Source: Candidatus Aquicultor sp. (lineage in GTDB: Bacteria > Actinomycetota > Aquicultoria > Aquicultorales > Aquicultoraceae). From it: DNA of 36,214 bases. Location of the stretch: NCBI GenBank assembly GCA_030682615.1, contig JAUXNY010000137.1, positions 1 to 36,214 of the forward strand. The letters run 5' to 3'. Shown one piece after another: positions 16,410 to 25,368 of this stretch (position 1 is its first letter; each line of letters opens with the position of its first letter). The notes under the pieces were generated by a model. That model was not told the origin of the DNA. It did not search any database and was given only the letters and a program-made list of their open reading frames with translations. The translations under genes were made by a program, and so were the position numbers.

Positions 16410-17252
16410 GTGTCTGTGGAAAACGGAAAGCTCTATATTTGCGCAACACCCATAGGCAACCTCGAAGATATCACGCTCCGCGCGCTTCGCATTCTTAAAG
16501 AGGCCGACTACATCGCCGCCGAGGATACGCGGCACACGCGCAAGCTTCTTAGCCACTATGATATTCATACCAGATTGACCAGCTACCACGAGCATAATGA
16601 AGCGGCCAAAGCCGGTAAGCTGGTCGCGTTGATGGAGTCGGGCGCAACGGTTGCGCTCGTGTCGGATGCCGGCATGCCGGGCATATCGGACCCCGGACAC
16701 AAGCTCATCAAGCGCTGCATCGACGAAGGGATTGCGGTGGAGGCGGTTCCGGGCGCATCCTCTCTTATCACCGCACTCGTCATCTCGGGTTTGCCTACCG
16801 ACAGTTTTGTCTTTCAGGGGTTCATGCCGCGCAAAAAAGGGGAGCGCGCCACGCTCTTAGCCGAGCTGACAGGCCAGGAGCGCACCGTGATTTTGTTCGA
16901 GTCGCCCCGTCGCCTGAAGGCCACGCTCGAAGAAATCGCCGCGTTCGATGCGGACCGTCAGGTAGTTGTGGCGCGGGAACTGACCAAGAAATTCGAGCAA
17001 GTCCTCAGGGGCACAGCCGGCGAGGTGCTCGAGCTTTTGGATGCGACCGAGATACGGGGAGAGGTCGTCCTTTTAATAGGGCCGGCAAAAGAAAAACGCC
17101 CCCGAATATGGGCGGCCGATGATTTAAGGTCTGCGATTGTCAAACTTATGAATGAAGGTACGCCAAAAAAGCAGGCGATTTTAGAGGTAGCTAAAGATTT
17201 GGGTGTCGGCAAGCGTACGGTGTACGAGTCCGTCAAGGATATCCACACGTAG
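16410..17252 (+). CDS. rsmI: 16S rRNA (cytidine1402-2'-O)-methyltransferase
   Basis: This 280-residue tetrapyrrole-methylase-fold enzyme 2'-O-methylates C1402 in the decoding centre of 16S rRNA using S-adenosylmethionine. Signature segments are ATPIGNLEDITLRAL at the N-terminus, AAEDTRHT, SDAGMPGISDPG, and VPGASSLITAL. The C-terminal helical domain ends in KKQAILEVAKDLG. GTG 16410 is supported by AAGGAG at 16399-16404. Together with the opposed abrB and following metG it reproduces the Bacillus yabC-abrB-metS neighbourhood. Confidence 0.95.
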   Translation: MSVENGKLYICATPIGNLEDITLRALRILKEADYIAAEDTRHTRKLLSHYDIHTRLTSYHEHNEAAKAGKLVALMESGATVALVSDAGMPGISDPGHKLIKRCIDEGIAVEAVPGASSLITALVISGLPTDSFVFQGFMPRKKGERATLLAELTGQERTVILFESPRRLKATLEEIAAFDADRQVVVARELTKKFEQVLRGTAGEVLELLDATEIRGEVVLLIGPAKEKRPRIWAADDLRSAIVKLMNEGTPKKQAILEVAKDLGVGKRTVYESVKDIHT

Positions 17253-17341
17253 ACTCTTGAGTCGTTGGCCCATTGAAGCTACATCTGTGCTATGTCGCAG
17301 GGCCGCCGGTAGTTTCTTCCCGGCTACACTACTGTTGTCTG

Positions 17342-17593
17342 CTATACTTTTCTATCTACTAAAAGCTCCTTTTTGCAATCTTGGCAGACATTCTTGCCTT
17401 TAAAAGTTTCGATCTGTGTGCCGCTTCCGCAAAAGACACAGACCGATTGATACTTGGATAAGACGATAGAATCTCCGTCGACAAAGATCTCGAGGGGGTC
17501 CTTGATTTCTATGCCAAATGTTCGTCTTAGCTCCATGGGTATTACTATTCGTCCTAGTTCGTCTACACGTCTCACAATGCCAGTGGACTTCAT
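17342..17593 (-). CDS. abrB: AbrB-family transition-state regulator with Zn-ribbon-like tail
   Basis: The 83-residue product starts MKSTGIVRRVDELGRIVIP, the SpoVT/AbrB swapped-hairpin DNA-binding domain (residues 1-47), nearly identical in pattern to Bacillus AbrB. Its C-terminus differs from Bacillus AbrB: CVFCG and CQDC (two CxxC pairs) form a probable zinc knuckle. AGGAGGT precedes the ATG on the minus strand; an in-frame upstream ATG at 17635 would overlap its own -10 box. It is convergent with rsmI and divergent from metG, and may affect both through the shared 127-bp region. Confidence 0.92.
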   Translation of the reverse strand: MKSTGIVRRVDELGRIVIPMELRRTFGIEIKDPLEIFVDGDSIVLSKYQSVCVFCGSGTQIETFKGKNVCQDCKKELLVDRKV

Positions 17594-17634
17594 GGTGTAC
17601 CTCCTGCTGCTTTCCTTGACAAGTGGTTGTATCA

Positions 17635-17663
17635 ATTATATGGTTGAGGAAAATTTGTGTCAA
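17635..17663 (-). promoter_or_regulatory. abrB promoter, full consensus
   Basis: On the minus strand TTGACA (17658-17663) and TATAAT (17635-17640) are both perfect and 17 bp apart, predicting very strong transcription unless repressed. A TATTATAG element at 17671-17678 on the plus strand may be the metG -10 region, so the two divergent promoters crowd each other. Confidence 0.88.
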
Positions 17664-17720
17664 CGCAGACTATTATAGAATTAAGTGAAATTTTTACAAC
17701 AGGCGCGGGGAGATTTTAAC

Positions 17721-19262
17721 TTGTCAAGGAAGGCTTTTTACGTAACGACGCCTATCTACTATGTTAATGATGTTCCCCATATCGGACACGGCTATTCGAC
17801 GATAATCGCGGACGTCATGGCTAGGTACAAGCGTTTTACCGGCTATGACGTGCTTTTTTTGACCGGCACCGACGAACACGGCCAGAAAGTGGAGAAGGCC
17901 GCGCGAGAAAAAGGACTCTCTCCTCAAGAGCATTCCGACCGAATGGTCGAGCCATGGCAATCGTTATGGACCAAGCTGAACATTTCGTACGACGATTTTA
18001 TAAGAACCACGCAGGAGCGACACATAAGGGTCGTGCAGCATATCTTCCAGGCGCTCTATGATAAAGGTGATATTTATAAGGGTTTATATGAAGGCTGGTA
18101 CTGCGTCCATGAAGAGACTTTTTATCCCGAATCTCAACTTGTCGGCGGATGTTGTCCCGAATGCAGCCGCGAGGTCGAATGGCTGAAAGAGGAGAGCTAT
18201 TATTTCAGGACCTCCGAATATCAGGAAGCCCTTCTGGCGCACATCAAAGAGAACCCCGACTTCGTGCAGCCCGATTTCCGCCGCAATGAGGTCTTGAGTT
18301 TCATGGAGAGCGGAGTCCAAGACATATCGGTTTCGCGCACGACGTTTCAATGGGGCATACCCGTACCCTTCGATTCGAAGCACATAATATATGTCTGGTT
18401 CGATGCGCTAATCAACTACATTACCGGTAGTGGCTACCTCCAAGACGAGGAGAAATATCGCAAATATTGGCCCGCGGACATACATGTCATCGGGAAAGAC
18501 ATCATCCGCTTCCATGCGGTCATCTGGCCCATAATGCTTTTAGCGCTCGGCGTCGAGCTTCCCAAGAAAATATTGGCCACCGGTTTCTGGACGCTCGGGG
18601 GCGAAAAGATCTCGAAATCCAAAGGCATAGTCGTCGACCCCAACCAGTTGATAGACGAGTACGGAGAGGACACCATCCGCTATTTTCTCTTGCGCGAGAT
18701 CGGCTTGGGACTCGATGGTGAGTTTACCAAAGACGCCGTTGTGCGCAGGATAAACGGCGACCTCGCCAATGACCTCGGCAATCTTGTTCACCGCACGGTA
18801 GCGATGATGATGAAATACTTCGAGGGCGCGATTCCCGAGGCAGGGGAGCTAAGCCCGATAGATGCGGACTTAAAGAATGAAGCGCTCGGTCTCGCCGGAG
18901 CCGTCGAGGAAGCGATGGGCAGGATTGATATTCGAGAGTCGCTTGTGCGGATATGGAAGGTAGTCGGCAAAGCCAATAAATATATCGATGAAGCCGCCCC
19001 TTGGGCGCTGGCCAGGGAAGGACAGACTGAGCGGCTCGAAACCGTAATGCGAACGCTCCTGGAGACTATTCGTATCGTCGCCCTTAGTCTAACTCCGGTG
19101 ATGCCGAAGACCGCCGCTCAGATATGGGACCAGCTCGGACAGGAGGGCTTTGAGAAGCTCTCTTTTGAAGACACCAAGAACTGGGACGGCCTGGCATCCG
19201 GGACATCGGTAAAGAAAGCGCCGCCGCTCTTTCCTCGAATTGAGATAGAAGAAGACGAATAA
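17721..19262 (+). CDS. metG: Methionyl-tRNA synthetase
   Basis: This 513-residue class I synthetase charges tRNA-Met. HIGH is at residues 20-23 and KISKS at 296-300. A Cys cluster in the connective insertion (CVHEETFYPES...CCPECS) suggests one zinc knuckle. It ends after the anticodon-binding helical domain and lacks the C-terminal EMAP-like tRNA-binding domain found in longer MetRS. Start TTG 17721 follows GGGGAG at 17707-17712 and gives the usual short N-terminus before FYVTTPIYYVND. tatD follows after 76 bp, the usual order in Firmicutes and Actinobacteria. Confidence 0.95.
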   Translation: MSRKAFYVTTPIYYVNDVPHIGHGYSTIIADVMARYKRFTGYDVLFLTGTDEHGQKVEKAAREKGLSPQEHSDRMVEPWQSLWTKLNISYDDFIRTTQERHIRVVQHIFQALYDKGDIYKGLYEGWYCVHEETFYPESQLVGGCCPECSREVEWLKEESYYFRTSEYQEALLAHIKENPDFVQPDFRRNEVLSFMESGVQDISVSRTTFQWGIPVPFDSKHIIYVWFDALINYITGSGYLQDEEKYRKYWPADIHVIGKDIIRFHAVIWPIMLLALGVELPKKILATGFWTLGGEKISKSKGIVVDPNQLIDEYGEDTIRYFLLREIGLGLDGEFTKDAVVRRINGDLANDLGNLVHRTVAMMMKYFEGAIPEAGELSPIDADLKNEALGLAGAVEEAMGRIDIRESLVRIWKVVGKANKYIDEAAPWALAREGQTERLETVMRTLLETIRIVALSLTPVMPKTAAQIWDQLGQEGFEKLSFEDTKNWDGLASGTSVKKAPPLFPRIEIEEDE

Positions 19263-19338
19263 AGTCTTGCCAAGTTGGATAGTATTGTGGTGTAGTTGTT
19301 GCTCTGAAGGATGTTTTATCGAGTAAGTAGGGAGGCCA

Positions 19339-20118
19339 ATGGGTAAGAAAAAAGGCGGTTTGACCGATAGCCATGCGCATTTAGATTTTTTTGGCTCGGA
19401 TTCTAAGATAGAAAAAGTATTGGAGCGCGCAGTCGAGAATGATGTAACCAGGATAATCACGATTGCGGATAGTCTTGAGAGCAGCTACAGGGCTGTCGAG
19501 CTGGCCCAGAAGCACAGTGAGGTATACGCCGCGGTCGGCGTCCATCCCCACAACGCGAGCGACGTCAACCCCGAGACGCTCAAAGAGCTGGAGCGTCTGG
19601 CCAAAGAGCCGAAGGTCGTGGCAATAGGTGAGATAGGCCTCGACTACCATAAGAACCACTCACCCCATCTCGTGCAGCAGAGAGTCTTTGAACAACAGCT
19701 CGAGCTGGCCAAGAAATTGAAACTGCCGGTCATAATCCACGATCGCGATGCGGACGCGGATGTTATGGGGGCGCTTATCAAACATGGGACTAAGAAGGGC
19801 GTGTTCCACTGTTTCAGTGGAGACCTGGCGTTTGCCGAAAAAGTTCTCGCCATGAATTTCTATATATCTATTGCCGGGACGGTCACATTTAAGAACGCAG
19901 GCGTGCTGGCCGGTATAGCCAAGTTTGTTCCCTTGACCAAACTTCTTGTCGAAACCGATTCACCATACCTTACACCTCACCCATACCGAGGCCGTAAAAA
20001 CGAGCCTGCGTATGTGCGACTGGTCGCGGAGAAGATCGCTGAGCTCAAAGAGATCGACGTCACGGCAGTCGAGGCATCGACGCAGGAAAACATACGGCTT
20101 CTCTTTGGCATCGCTTAA
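19339..20118 (+). CDS. tatD: TatD-family metal-dependent DNase
   Basis: This 259-residue TIM-barrel hydrolase has the family motifs D10-S-H12-A-H14, VGVHPH (67-71), GEIGLDYH (97-104, E98), IIHDRDA, FHCFSG and ETDSPYL. These supply the metal ligands of TatD 3'-5' exonucleases acting on single-stranded DNA. GGGAGGC lies just before the ATG. The order metG-tatD is conserved in both B. subtilis and Mycobacterium. Confidence 0.94.
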   Translation: MGKKKGGLTDSHAHLDFFGSDSKIEKVLERAVENDVTRIITIADSLESSYRAVELAQKHSEVYAAVGVHPHNASDVNPETLKELERLAKEPKVVAIGEIGLDYHKNHSPHLVQQRVFEQQLELAKKLKLPVIIHDRDADADVMGALIKHGTKKGVFHCFSGDLAFAEKVLAMNFYISIAGTVTFKNAGVLAGIAKFVPLTKLLVETDSPYLTPHPYRGRKNEPAYVRLVAEKIAELKEIDVTAVEASTQENIRLLFGIA

Positions 20119-20439
20119 ATAGTCTGTCTATACCGCAAGGGTTTACATCATCTAATATTCGGGTATTTGAGCGTTGGGCGACTCAAATAATCGCGCGTTT
20201 CAAGCGCCGGGTTTTGGCTCTCTTCGCTCTTAATCTAGTCGATGTCTTCCCCGGTCTTTGGGGTCAAAAGTGGCGCAACGGCGTTTTGCTTGTCTTCTTG
20301 AGCTGCCATGTTTTTGCCTATGTCGTACCTTGCTCGTCATTAAAGGTTTTCAAAAACGAGACCGATTATGTTATAATCACAGGCACTCGTTGCGATTGTG
20401 CCTTGAAAACTTAATATGCAAGCTGAAGGGACTGATTTG
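20119..20439 (+). promoter_or_regulatory. Intergenic region with yabE-like gene promoter
   Basis: This 321-bp gap has no convincing gene. TATAAT at 20372-20377 with TG one base before it (extended -10) and TTCAAA at 20349-20354, 17 bp away, form a good promoter 62 bp before the next start codon. I looked for a c-di-AMP (ydaO) riboswitch, which often precedes such wall genes, and saw no recognisable core. A 66-codon open frame at 20214-20414 has no ribosome site and is not counted. Confidence 0.6.
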
Positions 20440-21462
20440 ATGAAGGCACGTTTTCCTCAGCTAGCCGGCGGTTTTGGTGCGAGAAAGTATGAAGTTATTC
20501 TTCTTGCGCTGATCATGGTCCTTGTCTTGATGGACATGGTTTACAGTGAAGCTACGGTAAACCTGGTCATCGATGGAAAGACAAAGACGATAATGACGCG
20601 AGGCCGAACCGTGGCTGCTGTACTGAACGAAAACGGCGTAACGATCAAGGCATCAGACGAAGTAACGCCCGAACCCTCCGACAGAGTCAGAGAGGGTATG
20701 ACAGTAAAAGTACAACAAGCTGTACCATTGAAAATAAAAATCAACGAAGAAGAATTTGCAGTGATGTCGACTAATGGCACCGTTGGAGGAGCTCTAGAAG
20801 ACATCGGGTTACGTCTAAAGCCCGCCGATAAAGTAGAGCCGAGTATCGACACGAGGCTCAAGGCAGGCTTAACGATTAACGTAGCGCTGGTGACTAGCAA
20901 GTTTGAAGTCACCAAGACCTCTATTCCTTATGAGACCGTTAGCAACGCGGACGCCGGTCTCGATTATGGGAAGAAGAAGGTCGTAGCGGCGGGTAAGCAA
21001 GGCTTACTCGTAAAGATTGTGGAAGTTGTGTACGAAGGCGACCAGCCTGTCACGCGGAGTGTAAAATCTCAGAGCGTTGTCACACCGCCATCTAGCGAAG
21101 TGGTAGCGGTAGGCACAAAACGTAAGGTCGCCCGATTGATGGGGTCTAGTGTATCGCGAGGAGCTATGCGTGCTCCCGCCGGAAAGACGGTTGTTATGAA
21201 AGCTAGCGCCTATGCGCCGAACTACGGCCCGGGCGTCGGCAGCAGGACCGCTAACGGTATGAAAGCACAGAGAGGCGTTGTCGCGGTAGACCCAAGAGTA
21301 ATTCCTCTGGGCACGAAGGTGTACATTGAAGGTTATGGCGAAGCGATCGCAGCGGATACCGGTGGAGCGATTAAAGGAAATCGTATCGACCTGTGCTATA
21401 ACACACCAGGGGAATGCTTTAAGTTTGGCCGCCGGGATGTAAAAGTTACCATCCTGGAATAG
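20440..21462 (+). CDS. YabE/Rpf-like wall protein with DUF348, G5 and 3D domains
   Basis: This 340-residue exported protein has one N-terminal membrane segment (about 17-35), two DUF348 repeats (about 38-140; each with the TVAAVLNENGV or TVGGALEDIGL pattern), a G5 domain (about 150-225) and a C-terminal 3D domain (about 250-338). The 3D domain shows ASAYAPNYG, VAVDPRVIPLGT and the catalytic-type ADTGGAIKGNRIDLC. It is thus the stationary-phase-survival/YabE type of peptidoglycan-cleaving protein and lacks the lysozyme-like fold of actinobacterial RpfB, which occupies the same locus in Mycobacterium. Start ATG 20440 has GAAGGG 9 nt upstream. Confidence 0.92.
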   Translation: MKARFPQLAGGFGARKYEVILLALIMVLVLMDMVYSEATVNLVIDGKTKTIMTRGRTVAAVLNENGVTIKASDEVTPEPSDRVREGMTVKVQQAVPLKIKINEEEFAVMSTNGTVGGALEDIGLRLKPADKVEPSIDTRLKAGLTINVALVTSKFEVTKTSIPYETVSNADAGLDYGKKKVVAAGKQGLLVKIVEVVYEGDQPVTRSVKSQSVVTPPSSEVVAVGTKRKVARLMGSSVSRGAMRAPAGKTVVMKASAYAPNYGPGVGSRTANGMKAQRGVVAVDPRVIPLGTKVYIEGYGEAIAADTGGAIKGNRIDLCYNTPGECFKFGRRDVKVTILE

Positions 21463-21487
21463 GTTACTACGAGGCGATGGAGCCACA

Positions 21488-22351
21488 GTGACTCTAGCTA
21501 CGCCACACGCGACATTGGAAGTTGTCAAAAAATTTAGCCTCAGGCTCGATAAGAGCCTGGGGCAACATTTTTTGGTCGACCAGAACATCTTAAACAAAAT
21601 CGTCGACGCGGCGGCGCTCTCAGCCGACGACGTCGTTCTTGAAGTCGGCCCCGGCATCGGAACCCTCACCCAGGCCTTGGCCGAGCGAGCGGGCAAAGTC
21701 ATATCGCTCGAACTCGACCGGCGGCTTGAGCCGGTTCTCGAATACACGCTCAAAGACTTCCCCAATGCCGAGGTAGTCTTTATCGATGCGCTCAAGGCGG
21801 ATTTGCTGCACCTTCCAGGGCATCTGCCGGTTCCAAACAAGCTGGTGGCGAACCTTCCTTATCAAATAGCGACCCCGCTTCTCGCGGGTTACCTGGACAA
21901 GTTCGAAGCGCTAAGGCTCTATGTAGTCATGATTCAAAAAGAAGTCGCCGATAGGGTCATGGCAAAACCCGCAACCCGGGATTATGGCGTGTTTTCGGTA
22001 AAAGCGCAGTTTTACTGTGACACAAGCAAGGTCGCGACGATATCGAGAAACGTCTTCATCCCTCCACCGGAGGTAAGCTCGGCGGTTATCAAGATGGAGC
22101 GGTATGCTAAGCCGAGCGCCGCTGTAGCCGACCGCGACCTCTTCTTCGCGGTCGTCAAAGGTGCTTTCGGCATGCGAAGAAAGACCATAAAGAACGCTCT
22201 TGCCGGGAGTGAGCTGCTCCATCTCGACCCCTCCACCTCAGGTGAGCTGCTCCATCGAGCCGGCATCGACCCGCTGCGTCGCGGAGAAACGCTCTCAATA
22301 GATGAGTTCGCGCGCATAGCGAACGTTATCTATGAGGAGACGCATAGGTAG
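21488..22351 (+). CDS. rsmA: 16S rRNA (adenine1518/1519-N6)-dimethyltransferase
   Basis: This 287-residue KsgA enzyme dimethylates two adjacent adenosines in helix 45 of 16S rRNA. Motifs are KSLGQHFLVDQNI (N-terminal), EVGPGIGTLT (SAM binding) and NLPYQIATPL (catalytic NLPY). The GTG start has GGAG 5 nt before it. It follows the wall protein gene by 25 bp and probably shares its transcript. The usual rnmV (ribonuclease M5) gene between them in Bacillus is absent. Confidence 0.95.
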   Translation: MTLATPHATLEVVKKFSLRLDKSLGQHFLVDQNILNKIVDAAALSADDVVLEVGPGIGTLTQALAERAGKVISLELDRRLEPVLEYTLKDFPNAEVVFIDALKADLLHLPGHLPVPNKLVANLPYQIATPLLAGYLDKFEALRLYVVMIQKEVADRVMAKPATRDYGVFSVKAQFYCDTSKVATISRNVFIPPPEVSSAVIKMERYAKPSAAVADRDLFFAVVKGAFGMRRKTIKNALAGSELLHLDPSTSGELLHRAGIDPLRRGETLSIDEFARIANVIYEETHR

Positions 22352-22502
22352 TTTTGCGCATGTTTCTCAAGCAACGGCATGGCTGCAATAATTTCCGCGA
22401 ATATTCCAATATTTCATTAATAAAGAAGGATTTGACCGTAATTTGTCGTATAAAAAATATTGTAGAAGATATTCTTGCATTTGATTACAGCTCAAGGTAA
22501 AC

Positions 22503-22531
22503 TTGTAGTTTTTGCGATTTTGATATATAAT
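22503..22531 (+). promoter_or_regulatory. veg promoter
   Basis: TTGTAG (22503-22508) and a perfect TATAAT (22526-22531) are 17 bp apart, 31 bp before the veg start. The upstream sequence 22440-22500 is strongly A/T-rich, like an UP element. The B. subtilis veg promoter is likewise very strong. Confidence 0.75.
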
Positions 22532-22562
22532 TGGCAGGTACATGAAGGAGAGGATAATAACG

Positions 22563-22853
22563 ATGGCATTAATTCAAGTGCCCCATGCCGAAGTCGTTGA
22601 TCGTATTCGCAAGGAGCTTGACGAGTTCGTAGGCGAAAAAATGCGTCTTAAGGCAAATATGGGGCGCTGTAAAATCATAGAACGAGAGGGTGTTCTTGAA
22701 GAGACACACCCTAATTTGTTTGTGGTCAAAGTCGAGGAGAAAAGAAACCGCTGCAGAAGGGTCTCTTACAGCTACGCCGACGTTTTGACCAAGACTGTCG
22801 AACTTTCGAATCCCGATAACGGTGAAAACCTGTTACCTTGGCTCATGCAATAA
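22563..22853 (+). CDS. veg: Veg-family protein (DUF1021)
   Basis: This 96-residue basic protein has the Veg core KANMGRCKIIEREGVLEETHP and FVVKVEEKRNRCRRVSYSYADVLT. In B. subtilis Veg is abundant and linked to biofilm gene regulation; its biochemical role is unsettled. ATG 22563 is preferred (AGAGG 9 nt upstream) over an in-frame ATG at 22542 that overlaps the ribosome site. The locus between rsmA and ispE is the same as in Bacillus. Confidence 0.92.
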   Translation: MALIQVPHAEVVDRIRKELDEFVGEKMRLKANMGRCKIIEREGVLEETHPNLFVVKVEEKRNRCRRVSYSYADVLTKTVELSNPDNGENLLPWLMQ

Positions 22854-22898
22854 TATCGAGTTTAGGCTTGACGACAGATTACAGGGCCTGGTGAATTG

Positions 22899-23795
22899 AT
22901 GACGGCTGAGACTAGCGAAAATTTACTTACAATTAAAGCTTACGCCAAGATAAATCTTTACCTCGACGTAATCTCGCGCTACCCAGACGGATACCACCAG
23001 ATTGTAAGTGTCATGCAGAGTGTCTCACTCCATGATTTGCTCGAGATATCCGAAGCGCCGTATCCGGTTATCGATGTCCACTGCACAGCCGGGGGCTTAA
23101 GTGGAGCGACCAACCTTGCATACCGGGCGGCCCTGGAGCTGAGGGAGCAAACCGGTGTTAGGGCGGGCGCCCGGATAAGCATTAAAAAAAACATTCCCAT
23201 CGCGGCCGGATTGGCGGGTGGAAGCGCTGATGCGGCTGCGACGCTTTTCGGCCTCGACCGCTTATGGGGCCTTAACCTCTCGAACGACTATCTCAAAGAG
23301 ATAGCGACTAGAATTGGTGCCGACGTACCATTCTGCCTTATCGGCGGCACCATGCTGGCCGAGGGCAAAGGCGAGCTATTGGAGTCTCTGACACCAGTGC
23401 CGGACATTTCGCTGGTAATAGCGACCCCGCCCGTGCCCGTCTCTACGGCAGAAGTCTACCGGCAGTTCGACGAGGCGAGTCCGACTACGCTTGGGAAAAA
23501 AGACGAGATATTGAGCGCGCTCCGCGAGGGCGACGTTGGAAGTATCGCGGGTTCGCTCAACAATCTCCTTGAATACGTGGTATTGAAACGCTATCCTGCG
23601 GTTTTAGAGGCTAAGGATAGGGCGCTTGCGTCCGGGGCGCTCGCGGTGTTGATGTCGGGAAGCGGCCCATCGGTCTTCGCGCTCTGCGGCGATGAGGCTA
23701 CGGCGCTTGAGGTCGCGCAGGCTATGCGCCTCCATGACAGCTCGTTCTTTGTCGAGGTTGTAAAACCGGTGCGCGCCGGTGTGGAGCTAGTGTAA
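22899..23795 (+). CDS. ispE: 4-diphosphocytidyl-2-C-methyl-D-erythritol kinase
   Basis: This 298-residue GHMP kinase catalyses an ATP-dependent step of the methylerythritol-phosphate isoprenoid pathway. It has AKINLYLDVISRYPDGYH (substrate site), PIAAGLAGGSADAAATL (ATP loop) and SGSGPSVFAL (third GHMP motif). The ribosome site is weak, and the ATG 22899 is chosen over the adjacent TTG. It lies 45 bp after veg. Confidence 0.94.
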   Translation: MTAETSENLLTIKAYAKINLYLDVISRYPDGYHQIVSVMQSVSLHDLLEISEAPYPVIDVHCTAGGLSGATNLAYRAALELREQTGVRAGARISIKKNIPIAAGLAGGSADAAATLFGLDRLWGLNLSNDYLKEIATRIGADVPFCLIGGTMLAEGKGELLESLTPVPDISLVIATPPVPVSTAEVYRQFDEASPTTLGKKDEILSALREGDVGSIAGSLNNLLEYVVLKRYPAVLEAKDRALASGALAVLMSGSGPSVFALCGDEATALEVAQAMRLHDSSFFVEVVKPVRAGVELV

Positions 23796-23966
23796 GCAGC
23801 GCCAAGCGCCGGCTGGAGCATCGATATTGGGCGAGGCGCCGGCTGCGATTCAAAGTTTTCTCTGAATATATTGAGATACTTTAAGCAAACTTCAGCAAAA
23901 CTAGAGGAAAAACAGGGAAGAATAACGAATATGTAATACCCAATAGTAGTTTAGAGGTGGCAAGCA

Positions 23967-24716
23967 TTGGTAGATGCGATTGTCCTGGCTGGAGGCAGTG
24001 CGAGAGGGCTCGCGCCGGTTGCGGCCAAAGGAATGGTCCCGATAAACGGCAGGCCCATGTATGAATATATTGTCGAGACTCTTTTGAGTTGCGCCGATAT
24101 CGGCCGGATTTGCGTAGTGCTCCCCTCTGAAGAGGGAACGTCTTATATAGATGACAGGGTAACAATCAAGGTCGCTAGCGGTGGTTTGCCGCAAGTGGCA
24201 AAGGCCGGATTCGAGTGTTTGGCGGCGAAGAAGCCGGTCTTGATGCTCTCGGCCGATGTGCCGCTGGTAACCGTCGAAGCCATCAGTGATTTTCTGCTTC
24301 GATGCGCAAAACGCGATGTCGATATCTGTTATCCGATTATCCGTTACGGCGAACCTGAGCGTCGTTTCCCCGGCATGAAGCGGACCTATGTCCGTTTACG
24401 GGAAGGAAGATTCACGGGGGGAAATATTATGCTTATGAACCCGGTCGTGGTCTTGAAGAACATGGATTTGATGGAACACGTTTATGATATGCGAAAGAGC
24501 CCGATGAAGCTCTTTCAGATACTAGGCTTTCCGTTCCTGGTCGGATTCTTTCTGGGGATGCTCAACATTCGCCGGATGGAGCAGCGAGTGGGTGATGTGT
24601 TGAAAGCCACATGCGCAGGAATTGAGACGCCGTTTATAGAAATAGGGGTCGATGTCGACAAAGAATCGGATTTAAAGTTGGTCGAGGCAGTTCTCTCTGG
24701 AGGTCAACATGAATAA
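23967..24716 (+). CDS. MobA-like nucleotidyltransferase (NTP_transf_3) of unknown substrate
   Basis: This 249-residue protein starts VDAIVLAGGSARGL, a variant of the GG-x3-R nucleotide loop of MobA-like and sugar-nucleotide transferases, and has LSADVPLV for the metal-binding Asp. Residues past about 160 form a helical, partly hydrophobic region (FPFLVGFFLGML) not typical of MobA, and a late GVDVDKESDL matches the family ending. The TTG start follows GAGGTGG at 23957-23963. It overlaps ridA by 8 bp, so it is co-translated. In B. subtilis this slot holds purR. A role in cofactor, lipid or nucleotide-sugar synthesis is possible, and the substrate is unknown. Confidence 0.78.
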   Translation: MVDAIVLAGGSARGLAPVAAKGMVPINGRPMYEYIVETLLSCADIGRICVVLPSEEGTSYIDDRVTIKVASGGLPQVAKAGFECLAAKKPVLMLSADVPLVTVEAISDFLLRCAKRDVDICYPIIRYGEPERRFPGMKRTYVRLREGRFTGGNIMLMNPVVVLKNMDLMEHVYDMRKSPMKLFQILGFPFLVGFFLGMLNIRRMEQRVGDVLKATCAGIETPFIEIGVDVDKESDLKLVEAVLSGGQHE

Positions 24717-25098
24717 AATAACGATCATAACCGAAGGCGCACCGCTTCCCGTGGGACCATATTCGCAGGGGATACGGGCCGAGAACCTCGTCTTTGTCTC
24801 GGGACAGATTCCGCTCGACCCGAATACGGGGGAGCTCGTCGACGGCGACATGCGAGTGCAGACGCAACGCGCTCTCATGAATGTCGAATCTATCCTTTTA
24901 GCGGGAAATAGTTCATTTGACATGACTTTAAAGATGACGGTGTATCTGAGCGATATAGCGGATTTTTCAACCGTCAACGATGTTTTTGGTGAAATTTTTT
25001 CTCAACAGCCGCCCGCCAGAGAAGCGGTTCAAGTCACAGCTCTGCCAAAAGGCGCCAGGATAGAGATTTCAGCCATCGGGTTGGCAACTACACAGTAA
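24709..25098 (+). CDS. ridA: RidA-family reactive intermediate deaminase
   Basis: This 129-residue YjgF/UK114 protein hydrolyses 2-aminoacrylate and related enamines, products of PLP enzymes. The catalytic R104 (PPAREAVQV) and E119 (GARIEI) are present, with GPYSQ and VSGQIPLDP. B. subtilis has its RidA homologue (yabJ) in the same place before spoVG. The start overlaps the preceding gene. Confidence 0.95.
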   Translation: MNKITIITEGAPLPVGPYSQGIRAENLVFVSGQIPLDPNTGELVDGDMRVQTQRALMNVESILLAGNSSFDMTLKMTVYLSDIADFSTVNDVFGEIFSQQPPAREAVQVTALPKGARIEISAIGLATTQ

Positions 25099-25110
25099 AG
25101 GAGCGCAAGT

Positions 25111-25368
25111 ATGGAAATTACAAAGGTGAGCATTCGGCCAGTAGAGATGAACAAGGTGAAAGCGATAGCGAGCATTACGATCGACGACCAGTTTGTCGTT
25201 CACGATTTGCGAGTCGTCGAAGGGGATAAAGGCTTATTCGTCGCCATGCCCAGCCGTAAGTTGCCAAACGGCGATTTCAGGGACATCGCCCATCCTATCA
25301 ACAGTGAGACTCGGGAGCGCATCCAAGCCGCGGTAATCGAGGAGTACAAGGGGCAGCTCGATCAATAG
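25111..25368 (+). CDS. spoVG: SpoVG RNA/DNA-binding regulator
   Basis: This 85-residue protein has the conserved SpoVG core [30 protein letters not shown] and [17 protein letters not shown]. SpoVG proteins bind nucleic acids and influence septation, sporulation or virulence genes; they also occur in non-sporulating bacteria. AAAGGAG precedes the ATG, and it is 12 bp after ridA. Confidence 0.95.
   Translation: MEITKVSIRPVEMNKVKAIASITIDDQFVVHDLRVVEGDKGLFVAMPSRKLPNGDFRDIAHPINSETRERIQAAVIEEYKGQLDQ

Noticed and set aside
20214-20414. Small 66-codon gene or ydaO-type riboswitch before the yabE-like gene
   Set aside because: The frame has no ribosome site and overlaps the promoter at 20349-20377; none of the conserved riboswitch core segments was seen.
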